Shown here: positions 51,338-60,901 of the stretch, in pieces
Layout: each line of letters begins with the position of its first letter
Position numbering within the stretch: the stretch's first letter is position 1
Source: Planctomycetota bacterium
Lineage (GTDB): Bacteria; Planctomycetota; Phycisphaerae; Phycisphaerales; UBA1924
Direction of reading: 5' to 3'
Assembly: GCA_020831805.1 (NCBI GenBank)
Contig: JAFIFX010000002.1
Span: forward strand, 1-64,000
Length of the DNA: 64,000 nucleotides
Made by a program: the position numbers and the translations under genes
Notes under the pieces: generated by a model
The model's database searches: none
Told to the model about the DNA's origin: nothing
Seen by the model: the letters and a program-made list of their open reading frames with translations, nothing else

Positions 51338-52426
51338 TCACCCCACCCGCTCGTCCTTGGGCTCGCGGCTCATGAGCAGGCCGATGGCCTCGACCGGGTC
51401 CAGTCCCTCGAAGAGCACCGCGTGCACAGCCCGCGTGATGGGCATATCGACCTTGTAGCGGTCGGCCAGTTCGACGACGGCCCGGGTGGTCTCGACGCCC
51501 TCGACGACGAACATCGAGTCGGCCAGGTAGGTCTTGAGGCTGGCGCCCTTGCCCAGGGCTTCGCCGCAGGAGCGGTTGCGGCCTTCCGGGGAGAAGCAGG
51601 TGGTGGCCAGGTCGCCGGCGCCGGCGACGCCGAAGAAGGTTTCGGTCTGCGCGCCCATGGCGGACCCGAGGCGGGCGATCTCGGCCAGGCCGCGGGCGAG
51701 CAGGGCGGACTTGGCGTTGTGGCCGGCGCCGAGGCCGTCGATGATGCCCGCGGCGATGGCGATGACATTCTTGGTCGCCCCTGCCAGTTCCACGCCGAGC
51801 AGGTCGGGGTTGGTGTAGACGCGCAGCCAGCTGGTGGTGAAGAGGCGCTGGACCCGCTCGGCGAAGCCGGGGTGGTCGGAGGCGGCGACCATGGTGGCGG
51901 GCAGGCAGCGGGCCAGTTCGGTGGCGATGGTGGGGCCGGAGAGGCAGCCGAGGGGCCGGGGTTTGGCGTCGGGGTCGTCGGCGAGCACCTCGGCGATGAT
52001 CTGGGTGGGGCGGAGGATGGTGCCGGTCTCGATGCCCTTGGCGACGGAGAGGACCGCCGCGCCGGGCGGGACATGGGGACGCAGGCGGGTCCAAGCCTCG
52101 CGCATGAACTGGACGGGGATCGCGCTGACGATCAGGTCCACCCCGCGGAGGGCGTCGGCGTCGGAGATCGCCACGCGGACCGCGTCGGGCAGTTCGAAGC
52201 CGGGCAGGCGGGGGGACCGGCGGGTCTGGGCGAGGTTGCCCCGCTCGGTCTCGTCGTGGCCCCACATGACCACGCGGGCCCTGGGATCGGGCCGGTCCGG
52301 GTCCGGCTGGGCGAGGATGCCGGCGCAGACCAGGCCCATCTGGCCCAGGCCGAGCACGCTCACTTTGGGGTTTTCTTCGGATGCGGCTCGGTCGTCGGGC
52401 ACGGTGTTTGGCTCCGGGGCGTCCAC
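51338..52426 (-). CDS. gpsA: NAD(P)H-dependent glycerol-3-phosphate dehydrogenase
   Basis: 362 residues; GpsA is usually ~330. It makes sn-glycerol 3-phosphate from dihydroxyacetone phosphate for phospholipid synthesis. Rossmann motif VSVLGLGQMG (the usual Trp of GxGxWG is Met), SAIPVQFMREAW, SVAKGIE, the catalytic lysine in GATKNVIAIAAG, and AGAGDLATTCFSPEGRNR. The N-terminal ~20 residues are extra; a GTG at 52402 with GGAG 9 bases upstream may be the true start. Single gene, divergent from the metal ATPase. Confidence 0.93.
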   Translation of the reverse strand: MDAPEPNTVPDDRAASEENPKVSVLGLGQMGLVCAGILAQPDPDRPDPRARVVMWGHDETERGNLAQTRRSPRLPGFELPDAVRVAISDADALRGVDLIVSAIPVQFMREAWTRLRPHVPPGAAVLSVAKGIETGTILRPTQIIAEVLADDPDAKPRPLGCLSGPTIATELARCLPATMVAASDHPGFAERVQRLFTTSWLRVYTNPDLLGVELAGATKNVIAIAAGIIDGLGAGHNAKSALLARGLAEIARLGSAMGAQTETFFGVAGAGDLATTCFSPEGRNRSCGEALGKGASLKTYLADSMFVVEGVETTRAVVELADRYKVDMPITRAVHAVLFEGLDPVEAIGLLMSREPKDERVG

Positions 52427-52622
52427 GGCGGCGTGCTCGGAACGCTGATCGCCCGAACCGCGGGGGCCGGGGCCCCGTAAGGGTAGCGGCAGGACCGAAC
52501 GGACGCCCTGCGCTCCCTATGCTTCCCACCCTCCACGCCCGGGCTCACGACCCGGGCCCCGGAACTGTCCCCCCGGGCGTCGCCCGGACAGCCGCGTTCC
52601 AACGCGACGAGGTGTGATTCCG

Positions 52623-54734
52623 ATGGCCGATGCCTCCCATTCCCATGTCCATGTGCATGAGCCTGTGAACGATTCGGGTTCGAGCAGTTACATGCATGGC
52701 TCACAGTCCGTGCAATGTTGCTCGCACCACGACATGGATGTGGAGCGGTATCTCGGGCTCTACCTGATCGGCGGCGTGCTGGCGCTGGTCTCGTGGATCG
52801 CCCACCTGACGAACATGACCAGCCCGCTGGTCGCGACGCTGCCCGCGGTGGCCGCCGCGTTCCTGCTTGGCTTCTGGCTGTTCAAGGCGGCCGTGGTCGA
52901 GGTGCTCAACAAGCGGGTCTCGTCGAGCTCGCTGGCGGCGCTGGCGATTCTCGCGGCGATGGCGGTGGGCAACTACGGCACCGCGGCGTTCCTGGCCTTT
53001 ATTCTGCTGGTGGCCGACCAGGTCGTGCGTCGGACGGCGTCGGGGGCGCAGCGGGCGATCGAGCAGCTCGTCAAGCTGACGCCGACGGAGGCCCGCGTGG
53101 TCGATCGCGACGGGACCGAGCGGACCGTGCCGGTCGCCGAGGTCGCGGTGGGTTCGACCGTCCGGGTTCGTCCGGGCGAGAACCTGCCAGTGGACGGCCG
53201 GGTGCTCACCGGGCAGTCGAGCGTGAACCAGGCCTCGCTGACCGGCGAGGCGATGCCCGTCGAGGTCCAGAAGGGCAGCGATGTGTACGCGGGCACGACG
53301 AACCTGACCGGGGCGGTGGACATCGAGGTGACGGCGGCCGGGGCGGACACGACCATCGGCAAGGTGTCGAGCCTGATCCGCGAGGCGGAGAGTGCCCGCA
53401 CCCCCCGCCAGCTTCTGATCGAGCAGGTGGCCAAGTTTTATGTGCCGGTTGCCATTTCGGTCGCGGCGATTGTGTTCTTCTTCAACGCCCGCTCGCCGGA
53501 CCCGCTGGTGCGCGACACCGCGGCGCTCAAGGCCGTGACGGTGCTGGTGGTGACCTGCCCGACGGCGTTGCTGCTCTCGAGCCCGTCGGCGATGGTCGCC
53601 GCGTTCGCGGCGGCCGCTCGCCTGGGCGTGATGGTCAAGCGGACGGAGTTCCTTGAGTCGGCGGCGACGATCGACGCGGTGGTCATGGATAAGACCGGCA
53701 CGCTGACCACGGGCCGCTTCGAGGTCTCGCGCCTGGCCCCGGCCGAGGGCGTGGACGGGGCCGAGTTGCTCAAGGCGGCCGCGGCGGCCGAGGCGCGGTC
53801 CAACCACCCGCTGGCCCAGTCGATCATCCGCACGGCCGAGCAGGCCCGGATCACCGTCGATCCCGGCGGGGAGTACGAGGAGATCCACGGGGCGGGCGTC
53901 AAGGCCCGGACCTCGCTGGGCGAGCTTGTCGCGGGTCGCGGCAACTGGATCCGCACGCAGTTCCCCGAAGCGGCCGCCCAGATCGCGGCGGTCGAGGCCC
54001 GGACCGAGGGCATGTCGGGCGTGCATGTGGTCAAGGACGGTCGGTACCTCGGGGCCGTGGGCCTCGAGGACAAAGTCCGGCCCAACGGCAAGAGCGTGGT
54101 CGAGCGGCTGCGTGAACTCGGCGTGCGGACGGTGGCGATCTTCACCGGCGACCGGCTCAGCGTGGGCAAGCGCGTGGGACTGGCGACGGGCGTGGACATG
54201 GTCGAGGCCGAGTGCCTGCCCGAGGAAAAGCACGAGCTGATCAAGCAGCTCAACGCCGACGGCTACCGCGTGATGATGGTCGGCGACGGCATCAACGACG
54301 GCCCGGCCCTGGCCGAGGCCGATGTCGGCGTGGCGATGGGCCTCTCGGGCTCGGACATCGCGGCCAACTCGGCGGGCGTGGCGCTGATGACCGACGAGCT
54401 CAACCGCCTGCCGTTCCTGATGGAACTGGCCCGGCGGACCCGCGGCATCATCGGCCAGAACATCACCATCTCGGTGCTCTCGGCCATCATTGGACTCTCG
54501 CTGGCGGCATCGGGCGTCCTGGTCGATGTCGGCGGTGCGAGCCTGGGCGTCGCCGCCGCGGCGCTGCTGCACTTCGTGCCCGACGTGCTCGTCATCGCCA
54601 ACTCGTTCCGGCTGTTCCGTTTCGGGGAGGACTTCCTCGACGCCGAAACGGCCGCCCGCGAGCAGGCCGAGGCCGCGGCCCGCCGTTTGCGCCGGGAAGC
54701 CTCGGTCCGGAATCTCACCCCAGAGCCGGCGTGA
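52623..54734 (+). CDS. P1B-type heavy metal-transporting ATPase with unusual CPT motif
   Basis: 703 residues. Phosphorylation motif DKTGT (Asp-356), phosphatase motif TGEA (208), HP dipeptide in SNHPLAQSII, hinge GDGINDGPALAEADVGVAMG. Six to eight membrane helices. The metal-binding motif of the sixth helix is CPT (312-314) rather than CPC, SPC or CPH, so metal choice cannot be read from known subgroups. No ferredoxin-like HMA domain; instead the first 45 residues are His- and Cys-rich (SHSHVHVH, CCSHHDMD). Likely exports a soft metal such as copper or zinc, inferred from family. ATG has GAGG about 10 bases ahead. No metal regulator is adjacent. Confidence 0.88.
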   Translation: MADASHSHVHVHEPVNDSGSSSYMHGSQSVQCCSHHDMDVERYLGLYLIGGVLALVSWIAHLTNMTSPLVATLPAVAAAFLLGFWLFKAAVVEVLNKRVSSSSLAALAILAAMAVGNYGTAAFLAFILLVADQVVRRTASGAQRAIEQLVKLTPTEARVVDRDGTERTVPVAEVAVGSTVRVRPGENLPVDGRVLTGQSSVNQASLTGEAMPVEVQKGSDVYAGTTNLTGAVDIEVTAAGADTTIGKVSSLIREAESARTPRQLLIEQVAKFYVPVAISVAAIVFFFNARSPDPLVRDTAALKAVTVLVVTCPTALLLSSPSAMVAAFAAAARLGVMVKRTEFLESAATIDAVVMDKTGTLTTGRFEVSRLAPAEGVDGAELLKAAAAAEARSNHPLAQSIIRTAEQARITVDPGGEYEEIHGAGVKARTSLGELVAGRGNWIRTQFPEAAAQIAAVEARTEGMSGVHVVKDGRYLGAVGLEDKVRPNGKSVVERLRELGVRTVAIFTGDRLSVGKRVGLATGVDMVEAECLPEEKHELIKQLNADGYRVMMVGDGINDGPALAEADVGVAMGLSGSDIAANSAGVALMTDELNRLPFLMELARRTRGIIGQNITISVLSAIIGLSLAASGVLVDVGGASLGVAAAALLHFVPDVLVIANSFRLFRFGEDFLDAETAAREQAEAAARRLRREASVRNLTPEPA

Positions 54735-54752
54735 GCCTGTTCATGTCTCGTT

Positions 54753-54806
54753 AAAACGCCCGGTTCCGCCGTCTTGCATGTCAAGATTGCGTGAACCGGG
54801 CGTTTT
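54753..54806 (+). terminator. Rho-independent terminator of the P-type ATPase gene
   Basis: AAAACGCCCGGTTC pairs exactly with GAACCGGGCGTTTT across a 26-base loop that contains its own small stem (CTTG / CAAG). The 3' arm ends in TTTT. Confidence 0.75.
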
Positions 54807-54955
54807 CCATGCGCCGTCTGTCGCCGGTCATCGGATGATCTCACCAGTGGCGTCTCGCGGAGACGCAGGCCCGGAGATGTTCCGCTCGCGGTGTTCACGC
54901 ACCGACGGGCCGGGAGCGTCCCGTGGTGACGGTCGATCTTGGACGGAGAAGATGG

Positions 54956-56071
54956 ATGCGTACTTCACCGGTTGTGCTGGCGGGATCGTTCGGCAGGCGT
55001 GCCGGGCAATCGCTCGTGCGTGAGGCGATCGGGCGGCTGACGCCTTGGGAGCCGCTCGAGCGGTGCGAGGACGGCTACTCGATCATCCTCGGCGTGCCGT
55101 GGATTCTGCGGCACATCCTCGATGTCAATCTGCGTGCCATCGCGCGCTGCGATCTCGGGCGGCTGACGGACATCCACATCGTGTTCGACCGCGGGGAGAA
55201 GCCCGGGATGGCCGATTTCGCCTCGATGGTCGCGGCCGAGTGGCCGGGCCTGCCCCTGAGGTTCTCGTGGTACGCCCAGCCGGTAGGCAGGCTGTGCGAA
55301 GCCGTCAATGTATCGACCTTCTACAACGGTCTGAACATCCTGACCGCGCTGTCCCAGTGCCGCACGCGGGCCGCGGTGCTGCACGATTTCGACCTGTACC
55401 CGTTGCATGAGGACTACTTCGACGCCCTGGCCGGCATGGTGCTCGACCGCGGGATGCGCTTTGCGGGCATCGAGCGGACCAGGTATGACGGTTTGCGCGA
55501 CGAGGACGACATCTACGGCACCTGGGGCCTGGCGATGGATGCCGCATGGCTTCGCAACGAGCGCCGCCCGGTGGACATCCTGCACCGCCAGTCGAGGCTG
55601 CCGGACGGGCGTCTGATCCGCCTGGACCCGTTCAGCTGGCTTCAGCTCTCGGAGCCCAGGCGTGCGGCGGTCGATGGCCTGACGCCGGATGATGTCTGCC
55701 ATGTAAAGAACCTGTGCAGCACCTACCTGAGGCTCAACGGCGGCAAGAAGGTCGGCGTGGCCTGGCGGCTGCACTACCTGGCCTATCTCGAGGATGTCTC
55801 CCTGGGCAGCACCGATCGCATGGAAGAACTCACCGCGTCCATGGACAGCGCCCATGACCGGTCGCTGACGATCAACGGGCAGGTCATCGACTTTTCGAAT
55901 GTGCATTGGACCTGCGCCAATGTGCTCCGGCGCGAGCTGTTCAAGCTGGACGAGTTCCTCTGCGGCGAGGTCCGGGGAGTGGTCCGCGACTTTGTCGCGT
56001 CCTCCGCCCGATTCTTCGGCGGCGCCGAGACGGTTCGGGCCGAGCACCAGACGATCCTCGTCCCGGCGTGA
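54956..56071 (+). CDS. Probable glycosyltransferase-like protein
   Basis: 371 residues, soluble. It has a GT-A-like sequence: SIILGVPWILRHIL at the N-terminus, VLHDFDLYPLHEDYF with a DxD-type motif (DFDLYP), and CTWGL-like/WLQLSEPR segments further on. No family name can be given with certainty; a nucleotide-sugar transferase is the best reading. The ATG at 54956 has GGAG 7 bases upstream; the ORF track starts 11 codons earlier. It stands between two unrelated genes in the same direction. Confidence 0.6.
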   Translation: MRTSPVVLAGSFGRRAGQSLVREAIGRLTPWEPLERCEDGYSIILGVPWILRHILDVNLRAIARCDLGRLTDIHIVFDRGEKPGMADFASMVAAEWPGLPLRFSWYAQPVGRLCEAVNVSTFYNGLNILTALSQCRTRAAVLHDFDLYPLHEDYFDALAGMVLDRGMRFAGIERTRYDGLRDEDDIYGTWGLAMDAAWLRNERRPVDILHRQSRLPDGRLIRLDPFSWLQLSEPRRAAVDGLTPDDVCHVKNLCSTYLRLNGGKKVGVAWRLHYLAYLEDVSLGSTDRMEELTASMDSAHDRSLTINGQVIDFSNVHWTCANVLRRELFKLDEFLCGEVRGVVRDFVASSARFFGGAETVRAEHQTILVPA

Positions 56072-56168
56072 CCGGGCGGTCCGCCCGGGAGCCGCCGCCT
56101 GCGGTGACACCGCGACCTAGTGAAACATCCGGCACGCCAACCCGTAGAAGCATGCGAAGGAGGTTCGC

Positions 56169-57329
56169 ATGCCACGCACACGCCGCCTGCTCGCCCGGAG
56201 CCGCTCCGTTCTCGCGTTGATGGGGCTGGTCGCCGCCATCCCGGCTTCGGCCCAGACGCCACGGCCGCAGGATCCGCCGGCGGAGGTCCCGTACAGCAGT
56301 GAGCCGTTCGAGGTCGTGGTGCCTGTCGGGGAGGACGGGGATGGCGGGCACACGCTGGCGGGGACGGTCACGCTGCCCGATCCGGCCCGCTTCGGGGACG
56401 GGCCGCACCCGGGGGTGGTGCTGATCTCGGGATCGGGGCCGCAGAACCGGGACAGCGAGTTCTTCGGGCACCGGCCGTTTTTGGTGCTGGCGGACCGGTT
56501 GACACGGGCGGGGATCGCGGTGTTGCGGTACGACGACCGGGGGGTGGGGGCGTCCACCGGGGTGTTCGCGGAGGGGACGATCCCGCGCTTTGCGCACGAC
56601 GCGGCGGCCGCCGCGGCGGCGCTGCGGGCCCATCCCGGCGTCGACTCCGGGCGGGTCGGCCTGATCGGGCATTCCGAGGGCGGGACGGTCGCGCCGCTGG
56701 TCGCCGCGGAGCACCCCGAGACGGCGTTCATCGTCCTGCTCGCGGGGATGGGCGTGGGCGGGAAGGAGATCCTGCTGTACCAGTCGGCGCTGATGTACGA
56801 GCGCGGCGGGCAGCCGCGGGAATGGATCGAGGAGAACCGGCGCGTGCGGTCGGAGCTGTTCGACGCGGTCGCGGCCGGGCTGGCGGAAGACGAACTGCGT
56901 CCGCTGGTGCGGGCGCTGGTCGACCAGGAGATGACCCACATCCAGAACGAGGACGGGCGGGAGCGGATGGTCGGGATGCTCATCGGGCAGTTCGCGAACC
57001 CCTGGATCCGCGGGTTTGTCTCCATCGACCCGGCGGAGGCGTTGCGGCGTGTGCGGGTTCCGGTGCTGGCGCTCAACGGCACGCTGGACACGCAGGTGCC
57101 CGCGGACATGAACCTGGACGGGATCGAGCGGGCCCTGGCCGAGGGGCCGTGCCCGTCGGCGACGATTGTCCGGCTGCCGGGGCTGAATCACCTCTTTCAG
57201 CCGGCGGAGACCGGGATGCTCGGCGAGTACGGGGCGATCGAGACGACCTTCGACGAGGCGACGATGGGGCTGATCGCGGGGTGGATCAAAGCGGTTGCGG
57301 GCAGGTCACCGAACAAATCTCCAGAGTGA
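56169..57329 (+). CDS. Exported alpha/beta hydrolase (prolyl oligopeptidase-like)
   Basis: 386 residues. Signal peptide (LALMGLVAAIPASA). The nucleophile is in GHSEGG, the oxyanion region in LISGSGPQNRDSE, the acid in NGTLDTQV, and the His in PGLNHLFQ. Close to the bacterial S9-like hydrolases that also carry an N-terminal TLAGTVTLPDP strand pair. Substrate unknown; esterase or peptidase. AAGGAGG lies 5-6 bases before the ATG. Confidence 0.83.
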   Translation: MPRTRRLLARSRSVLALMGLVAAIPASAQTPRPQDPPAEVPYSSEPFEVVVPVGEDGDGGHTLAGTVTLPDPARFGDGPHPGVVLISGSGPQNRDSEFFGHRPFLVLADRLTRAGIAVLRYDDRGVGASTGVFAEGTIPRFAHDAAAAAAALRAHPGVDSGRVGLIGHSEGGTVAPLVAAEHPETAFIVLLAGMGVGGKEILLYQSALMYERGGQPREWIEENRRVRSELFDAVAAGLAEDELRPLVRALVDQEMTHIQNEDGRERMVGMLIGQFANPWIRGFVSIDPAEALRRVRVPVLALNGTLDTQVPADMNLDGIERALAEGPCPSATIVRLPGLNHLFQPAETGMLGEYGAIETTFDEATMGLIAGWIKAVAGRSPNKSPE

Positions 57330-57390
57330 GTTCAGCAAGAATTCCAGGATCCTGTGCCGCCACGACTGTTAGGTTTTTGGACTGTTGTGA

Positions 57391-57396
57391 TACAGT
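57391..57396 (+). promoter_or_regulatory. TACAGT -10 box, 6 bases before ATG (leaderless)
   Basis: TACAGT, then GCCAGC, then the ATG of the 155-residue protein. Confidence 0.5.
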
Positions 57397-57402
57397 GCCA
57401 GC

Positions 57403-57870
57403 ATGCCAAACCATGAACAGTACACCTTGTCGATCGTTGCTTCGTCGTTCTCTTGGATCGCGGCTCTCGGGATCCCGGTGGTACTTTTCCTTGGTCGGAT
57501 CACTTTTCTGATGTGGGCGTCACGGCTCAGTGATGACGAGAAATCTTTGCTCGCTACCGTCTACGCCACCGACTACCAGACGATCGCAATGGAGCGTGCG
57601 ATGGGCATCATGGACCATCTGGTAATCAATAAAGTATCAATCTACCCATGGAAGGAGAGCGATGGTACCGAACCCGCATTGCACAAAGACGAAAGGACGC
57701 ACTGGATTTCAGTCTTTGAGCGACTTTGCGAGCGCGGGTACTTTACAAGGACTGGAAGAGACATCTACAGGATGACCGGTCGCGGTGCTGAAGCGGCAAA
57801 GTCCGCTGGGCTACCCAGAAATTTTGAAGCCGAGCGGGAACAGTTGCTCTCTGGAATCTTGACTGGTTGA
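57403..57870 (+). CDS. Small membrane-anchored hypothetical protein
   Basis: 155 residues. One hydrophobic segment near the N-terminus (WIAALGIPVVLFLGRITFLMW), then a soluble domain of helix-turn-helix style (WISVFERLCERGYFTRTGRDIYRMTGRG), which resembles a winged helix. G+C is lower than its neighbours, so it may be a recent arrival. No family recognised. Leaderless start likely. Confidence 0.6.
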   Translation: MPNHEQYTLSIVASSFSWIAALGIPVVLFLGRITFLMWASRLSDDEKSLLATVYATDYQTIAMERAMGIMDHLVINKVSIYPWKESDGTEPALHKDERTHWISVFERLCERGYFTRTGRDIYRMTGRGAEAAKSAGLPRNFEAEREQLLSGILTG

Positions 57871-57945
57871 GTGCCATTCAGGAATCAGAGGCTTGCTCCA
57901 CAGCGCCACGATCAGAAATGAAGAGTCACTGGGAGTGAGCCGGGC

Positions 57946-59334
57946 TCAGAGCACCGTGCCGGTCAGCAGCACCACGGCGGTGGTGAAGTAGATCAGCAGC
58001 CCGCTGACATCCATCAGGGTGGCGATCAGGGGCGTGCTCGAGGTGGCCGGGTCGATCTTGATGCGGACCATGAGGATCGGCAGCAGCGAGCCGATGAGGG
58101 TGGCCCAGGTCACGATCATCACCACGGCGGTGCCGATGGCGAAGCCCACGCGGATGGGCGCGTCGGTCTGGACGAAGCCGAGTTGCGAGGCGACGGCCAC
58201 GGTCAGGAAGCCGAGCATGCCGAGCAGCGACCCCAGGCCGATGCCGGTGACCAGTTCCTTGCGGGCGACGCGCCACCAGTCGGAGGTGGAGATGTCGCCG
58301 ACGGAGAGGGCGCGGACGAGCATGGTGGCGGCCTGCGAGCCGGTGTTCCCGCCGCAGGAGATGACCAGGGGGATGAACAGGGCCAGGACGACGGCCTTCT
58401 CGAGGGTTTCCTCGAAGCGGCTGATGACGCCGATGGTGCCGACCTGCATGATGAAGAGCATGGCGAGCCAGACGCCGCGTTTGCGGAGCATCTCGACCGT
58501 GCCGGTGGACATGTAGGGCATGTCCAGGGCGGACATGCCGCCGAGCTTGTGGACATCCTCGGTGAACTCGGCCTCGGCGACATCGGCGATGTCGTCCACC
58601 GTGACGATGCCCACGAGCAGGCCGAGCGAGTCGATGACGGGCAGGGCGGTGCGGTCGTAGCGGGCCATCTTGCGGACGGCCTCTTCGCGGTCATCGTCGG
58701 CGCGGAGTGCGAGGAACTCGTTGTCCATCAGATCGCTGATCAGCGCGTCGGTATCGGCGAGCAGCAGCTTGCGGATGTGGATGTCATCGATCAGCGTGCC
58801 GTCCTTGTCGGCGACATAGACCCAGTGGATGGTCTCGGCGTCGTGGCCGTAGCGGCGGATGTGATCCAGGGCCCGGGCGACGGACCAGTCCGAGCGGACG
58901 CGGACATAGTCCGGCGTCATGATGCGGCCGACGGATTCGGCGTGGTAGCCCAGGATGGCCTGGGTGATCTTGCGGTTGAGCGGGCTGAACCGCCCGATGA
59001 GCTGGCTGGCCACCTCGACGGGCAGCTCGTCGAGGACCGCGGCGCGGTCGTCGGGGTCCATGGACTCGATCAGCTTGGCGGCCCGCTCGTCGCCGAGTTC
59101 CTCGAGCAGGTGCTCCTGCTGCTCGGCGGACAGCTCCGCGAAGGCGTCGGCCGCGAGTTGGCGGGGCAGCACTCGGAAGGCGATGATCGCCTCGTCGTGG
59201 TCGAGGCTGTCAACCAGGTCGGCGATGTCGGCCGGTTCGAGGTTGGCCAGGGCGTCGCGGACCTGCCGGAACGACCTCTGGGCGATGAGCGCCTTGAGTT
59301 CCGGCTCGAGCAGCAGCGTGGTGGGTGAGCCCAT
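57946..59334 (-). CDS. mgtE: Magnesium transporter MgtE
   Basis: 462 residues, typical length. An inner membrane Mg2+ channel gated by cytoplasmic magnesium. The N-domain (residues 1-130), two CBS domains (~135-250; YGHDAETIHWVYVADKDG, ALPVIDSLGLLVGIVTVDDI) and five membrane helices with the pore signature GGNTGSQAATMLVRAL are all present. A TATCAT box lies 8 bases before the ATG. Confidence 0.94.
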   Translation of the reverse strand: MGSPTTLLLEPELKALIAQRSFRQVRDALANLEPADIADLVDSLDHDEAIIAFRVLPRQLAADAFAELSAEQQEHLLEELGDERAAKLIESMDPDDRAAVLDELPVEVASQLIGRFSPLNRKITQAILGYHAESVGRIMTPDYVRVRSDWSVARALDHIRRYGHDAETIHWVYVADKDGTLIDDIHIRKLLLADTDALISDLMDNEFLALRADDDREEAVRKMARYDRTALPVIDSLGLLVGIVTVDDIADVAEAEFTEDVHKLGGMSALDMPYMSTGTVEMLRKRGVWLAMLFIMQVGTIGVISRFEETLEKAVVLALFIPLVISCGGNTGSQAATMLVRALSVGDISTSDWWRVARKELVTGIGLGSLLGMLGFLTVAVASQLGFVQTDAPIRVGFAIGTAVVMIVTWATLIGSLLPILMVRIKIDPATSSTPLIATLMDVSGLLIYFTTAVVLLTGTVL

Positions 59335-59342
59335 GAGGGATC

Positions 59343-59348
59343 ATGATA
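59343..59348 (-). promoter_or_regulatory. TATCAT -10 box, 8 bases before the mgtE ATG
   Basis: Minus-strand TATCAT, then GATCCCTC, then ATG. No M-box-type riboswitch is possible in so short a leader. Confidence 0.4.
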
Positions 59349-59361
59349 CGCGGGCGGGCGG

Positions 59362-60897
59362 TCAGGCCCCTTCGGCGTGGATCCCCGGGCTGCGCTCGTG
59401 GTGAATCTTCTCGGCGGTGCGGCGGATGCCCCCGAGCATGCCGCGGAAAACGATGTGGTGGAGCGGCAGGACGCTGTACCAGTACAGGATGCCGAGCAGG
59501 CCCTTGGGGCGGAACCGGGCGGACATGGTCAGGTCGCATCGCGCCTCGGGGCGTTGTTCATCCGGCCGGATGCGGAAGGTCAGCATGGCCTCGCCGGGCA
59601 GCTTCATCTCGGCGCGGAGCGCGAGCAGGCGGTCGCGTTCGAGGCCGACCACGCGCCAGAAGTCCAGTGCTTCGCCGAAGGCGACCTGCTCGGGGTGGCG
59701 TCGGCCGCGTCGGAGGCCGGGCCCACCGACGGCCTTGTCCATCCAGCCGCGGACGCGCCAGAGCCATTGGGCGGCGTACCAGCCGTGGCCCCCGCCGATC
59801 CGGCAGATCGCGCGGTACACGGCGTCCGCCGGGGCGTCGATGACGACCGACCGTTCGTCCTGGTAGCTGGTCCCGCCGGCCCAGTCCGGGTCGCCCGGCA
59901 CCACGCCGGCGGACGACCAGACGGTCTCGATCTCCCGGGCGTTGGTGCGGCTGACCGCCAGGCGGACGGCCTCTCGCGTGCCCAGGCGTTCGCGGGGCAG
60001 CAGGCGGTCCATCGCGTCGGTGGTCACGACGACGCGGTTGCGCAGGCCCTCGGCGAGCGGGCGGGCGATGGCGGGGGTGACGGGGGTCACCAGGCCGATC
60101 CAGAGCGAGCTGAGTTTCGGGGTCAGCACCGGCAGAGGGATGATGATCCGCCGGCGCAGGCCGAGTTCCGCGGCGGTGATCTGCATCATCTCGGCGTAGG
60201 GCAGAACATCCGGGCCGCCGATCTCGATGACCTGCCCGGTGGTTTCAGGCTTCTCCAGGCAGGCGACCAGGTCGGTGAGCACATCGCGGATGGCGATCGG
60301 CTGGCACTCGGTGCGGACCCAGCGCGGGGTGGTCATGACGGGCAGCCGCTCGGTCAGGTAGCGCAGGATCTCGAAGGAGACCGAGCCGGATCCGATGATC
60401 ACCGCGGCGCGGAGCACGGTGACGGGGATGCCCGTGACGCCCAGGGCCGACTCGACTTCGCGCCGGGAGGCGAGGTGCTCGGAAAGGTCCTCGCCCGCGC
60501 CGCCGAGGCCGCCGAGATAGATGATGCGTTCGACGCCCGCTTGACTGGCGGCCCGGGCGAACGCCTCGGCGAGTTCGCGGTCCTGGCGGGCGAAATCGGC
60601 GTGCTTGCCGGCGCCGCCCATGGAATGGATGAGGTAGTACGCGACGCGGCAGCCCCGCATCGCGTCGGCCAGTGCCTGCACATCGTTCACATCGCCCGGG
60701 CAGACACGCACGCGCGGGTCGACCGACCAGGTGCGCGTGTCGAGCTTGCGCGGCGAGCGGGCGTAGCAGCGCACGGCGTAGCCGGCATCGAGCAGGCGGG
60801 GCACGAGCCGACCGCCGACATAGCCCGTGGCGCCAGTGACGAAGACGGGGGCGCTGTCGTGGTGGGCGTGGCTTTGGTTGAATTCTTCGTGTTCCAC
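59362..60897 (-). CDS. NmrA/SDR-type oxidoreductase with C-terminal DUF2867 domain
   Basis: 511 residues. The N-terminal ~300 residues are an atypical short-chain dehydrogenase (VTGATGYVGGRLVPRLLDAG, an NAD(P)-binding glycine motif, and DVNDVQALADAMRGCRVAYYLIHSMG). The C-terminal ~190 residues (SVVIDAPADAVYRAICRIGG...YWYSVLPLHHIVFRGML) are a DUF2867/START-like domain. This fusion is common in bacteria; the reaction is unknown. GTG start 4 bases after the upstream gene's stop, so co-transcribed with the two small genes before it. Confidence 0.87.
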   Translation of the reverse strand: MEHEEFNQSHAHHDSAPVFVTGATGYVGGRLVPRLLDAGYAVRCYARSPRKLDTRTWSVDPRVRVCPGDVNDVQALADAMRGCRVAYYLIHSMGGAGKHADFARQDRELAEAFARAASQAGVERIIYLGGLGGAGEDLSEHLASRREVESALGVTGIPVTVLRAAVIIGSGSVSFEILRYLTERLPVMTTPRWVRTECQPIAIRDVLTDLVACLEKPETTGQVIEIGGPDVLPYAEMMQITAAELGLRRRIIIPLPVLTPKLSSLWIGLVTPVTPAIARPLAEGLRNRVVVTTDAMDRLLPRERLGTREAVRLAVSRTNAREIETVWSSAGVVPGDPDWAGGTSYQDERSVVIDAPADAVYRAICRIGGGHGWYAAQWLWRVRGWMDKAVGGPGLRRGRRHPEQVAFGEALDFWRVVGLERDRLLALRAEMKLPGEAMLTFRIRPDEQRPEARCDLTMSARFRPKGLLGILYWYSVLPLHHIVFRGMLGGIRRTAEKIHHERSPGIHAEGA

Positions 60898-60901
60898 TGG
60901 C

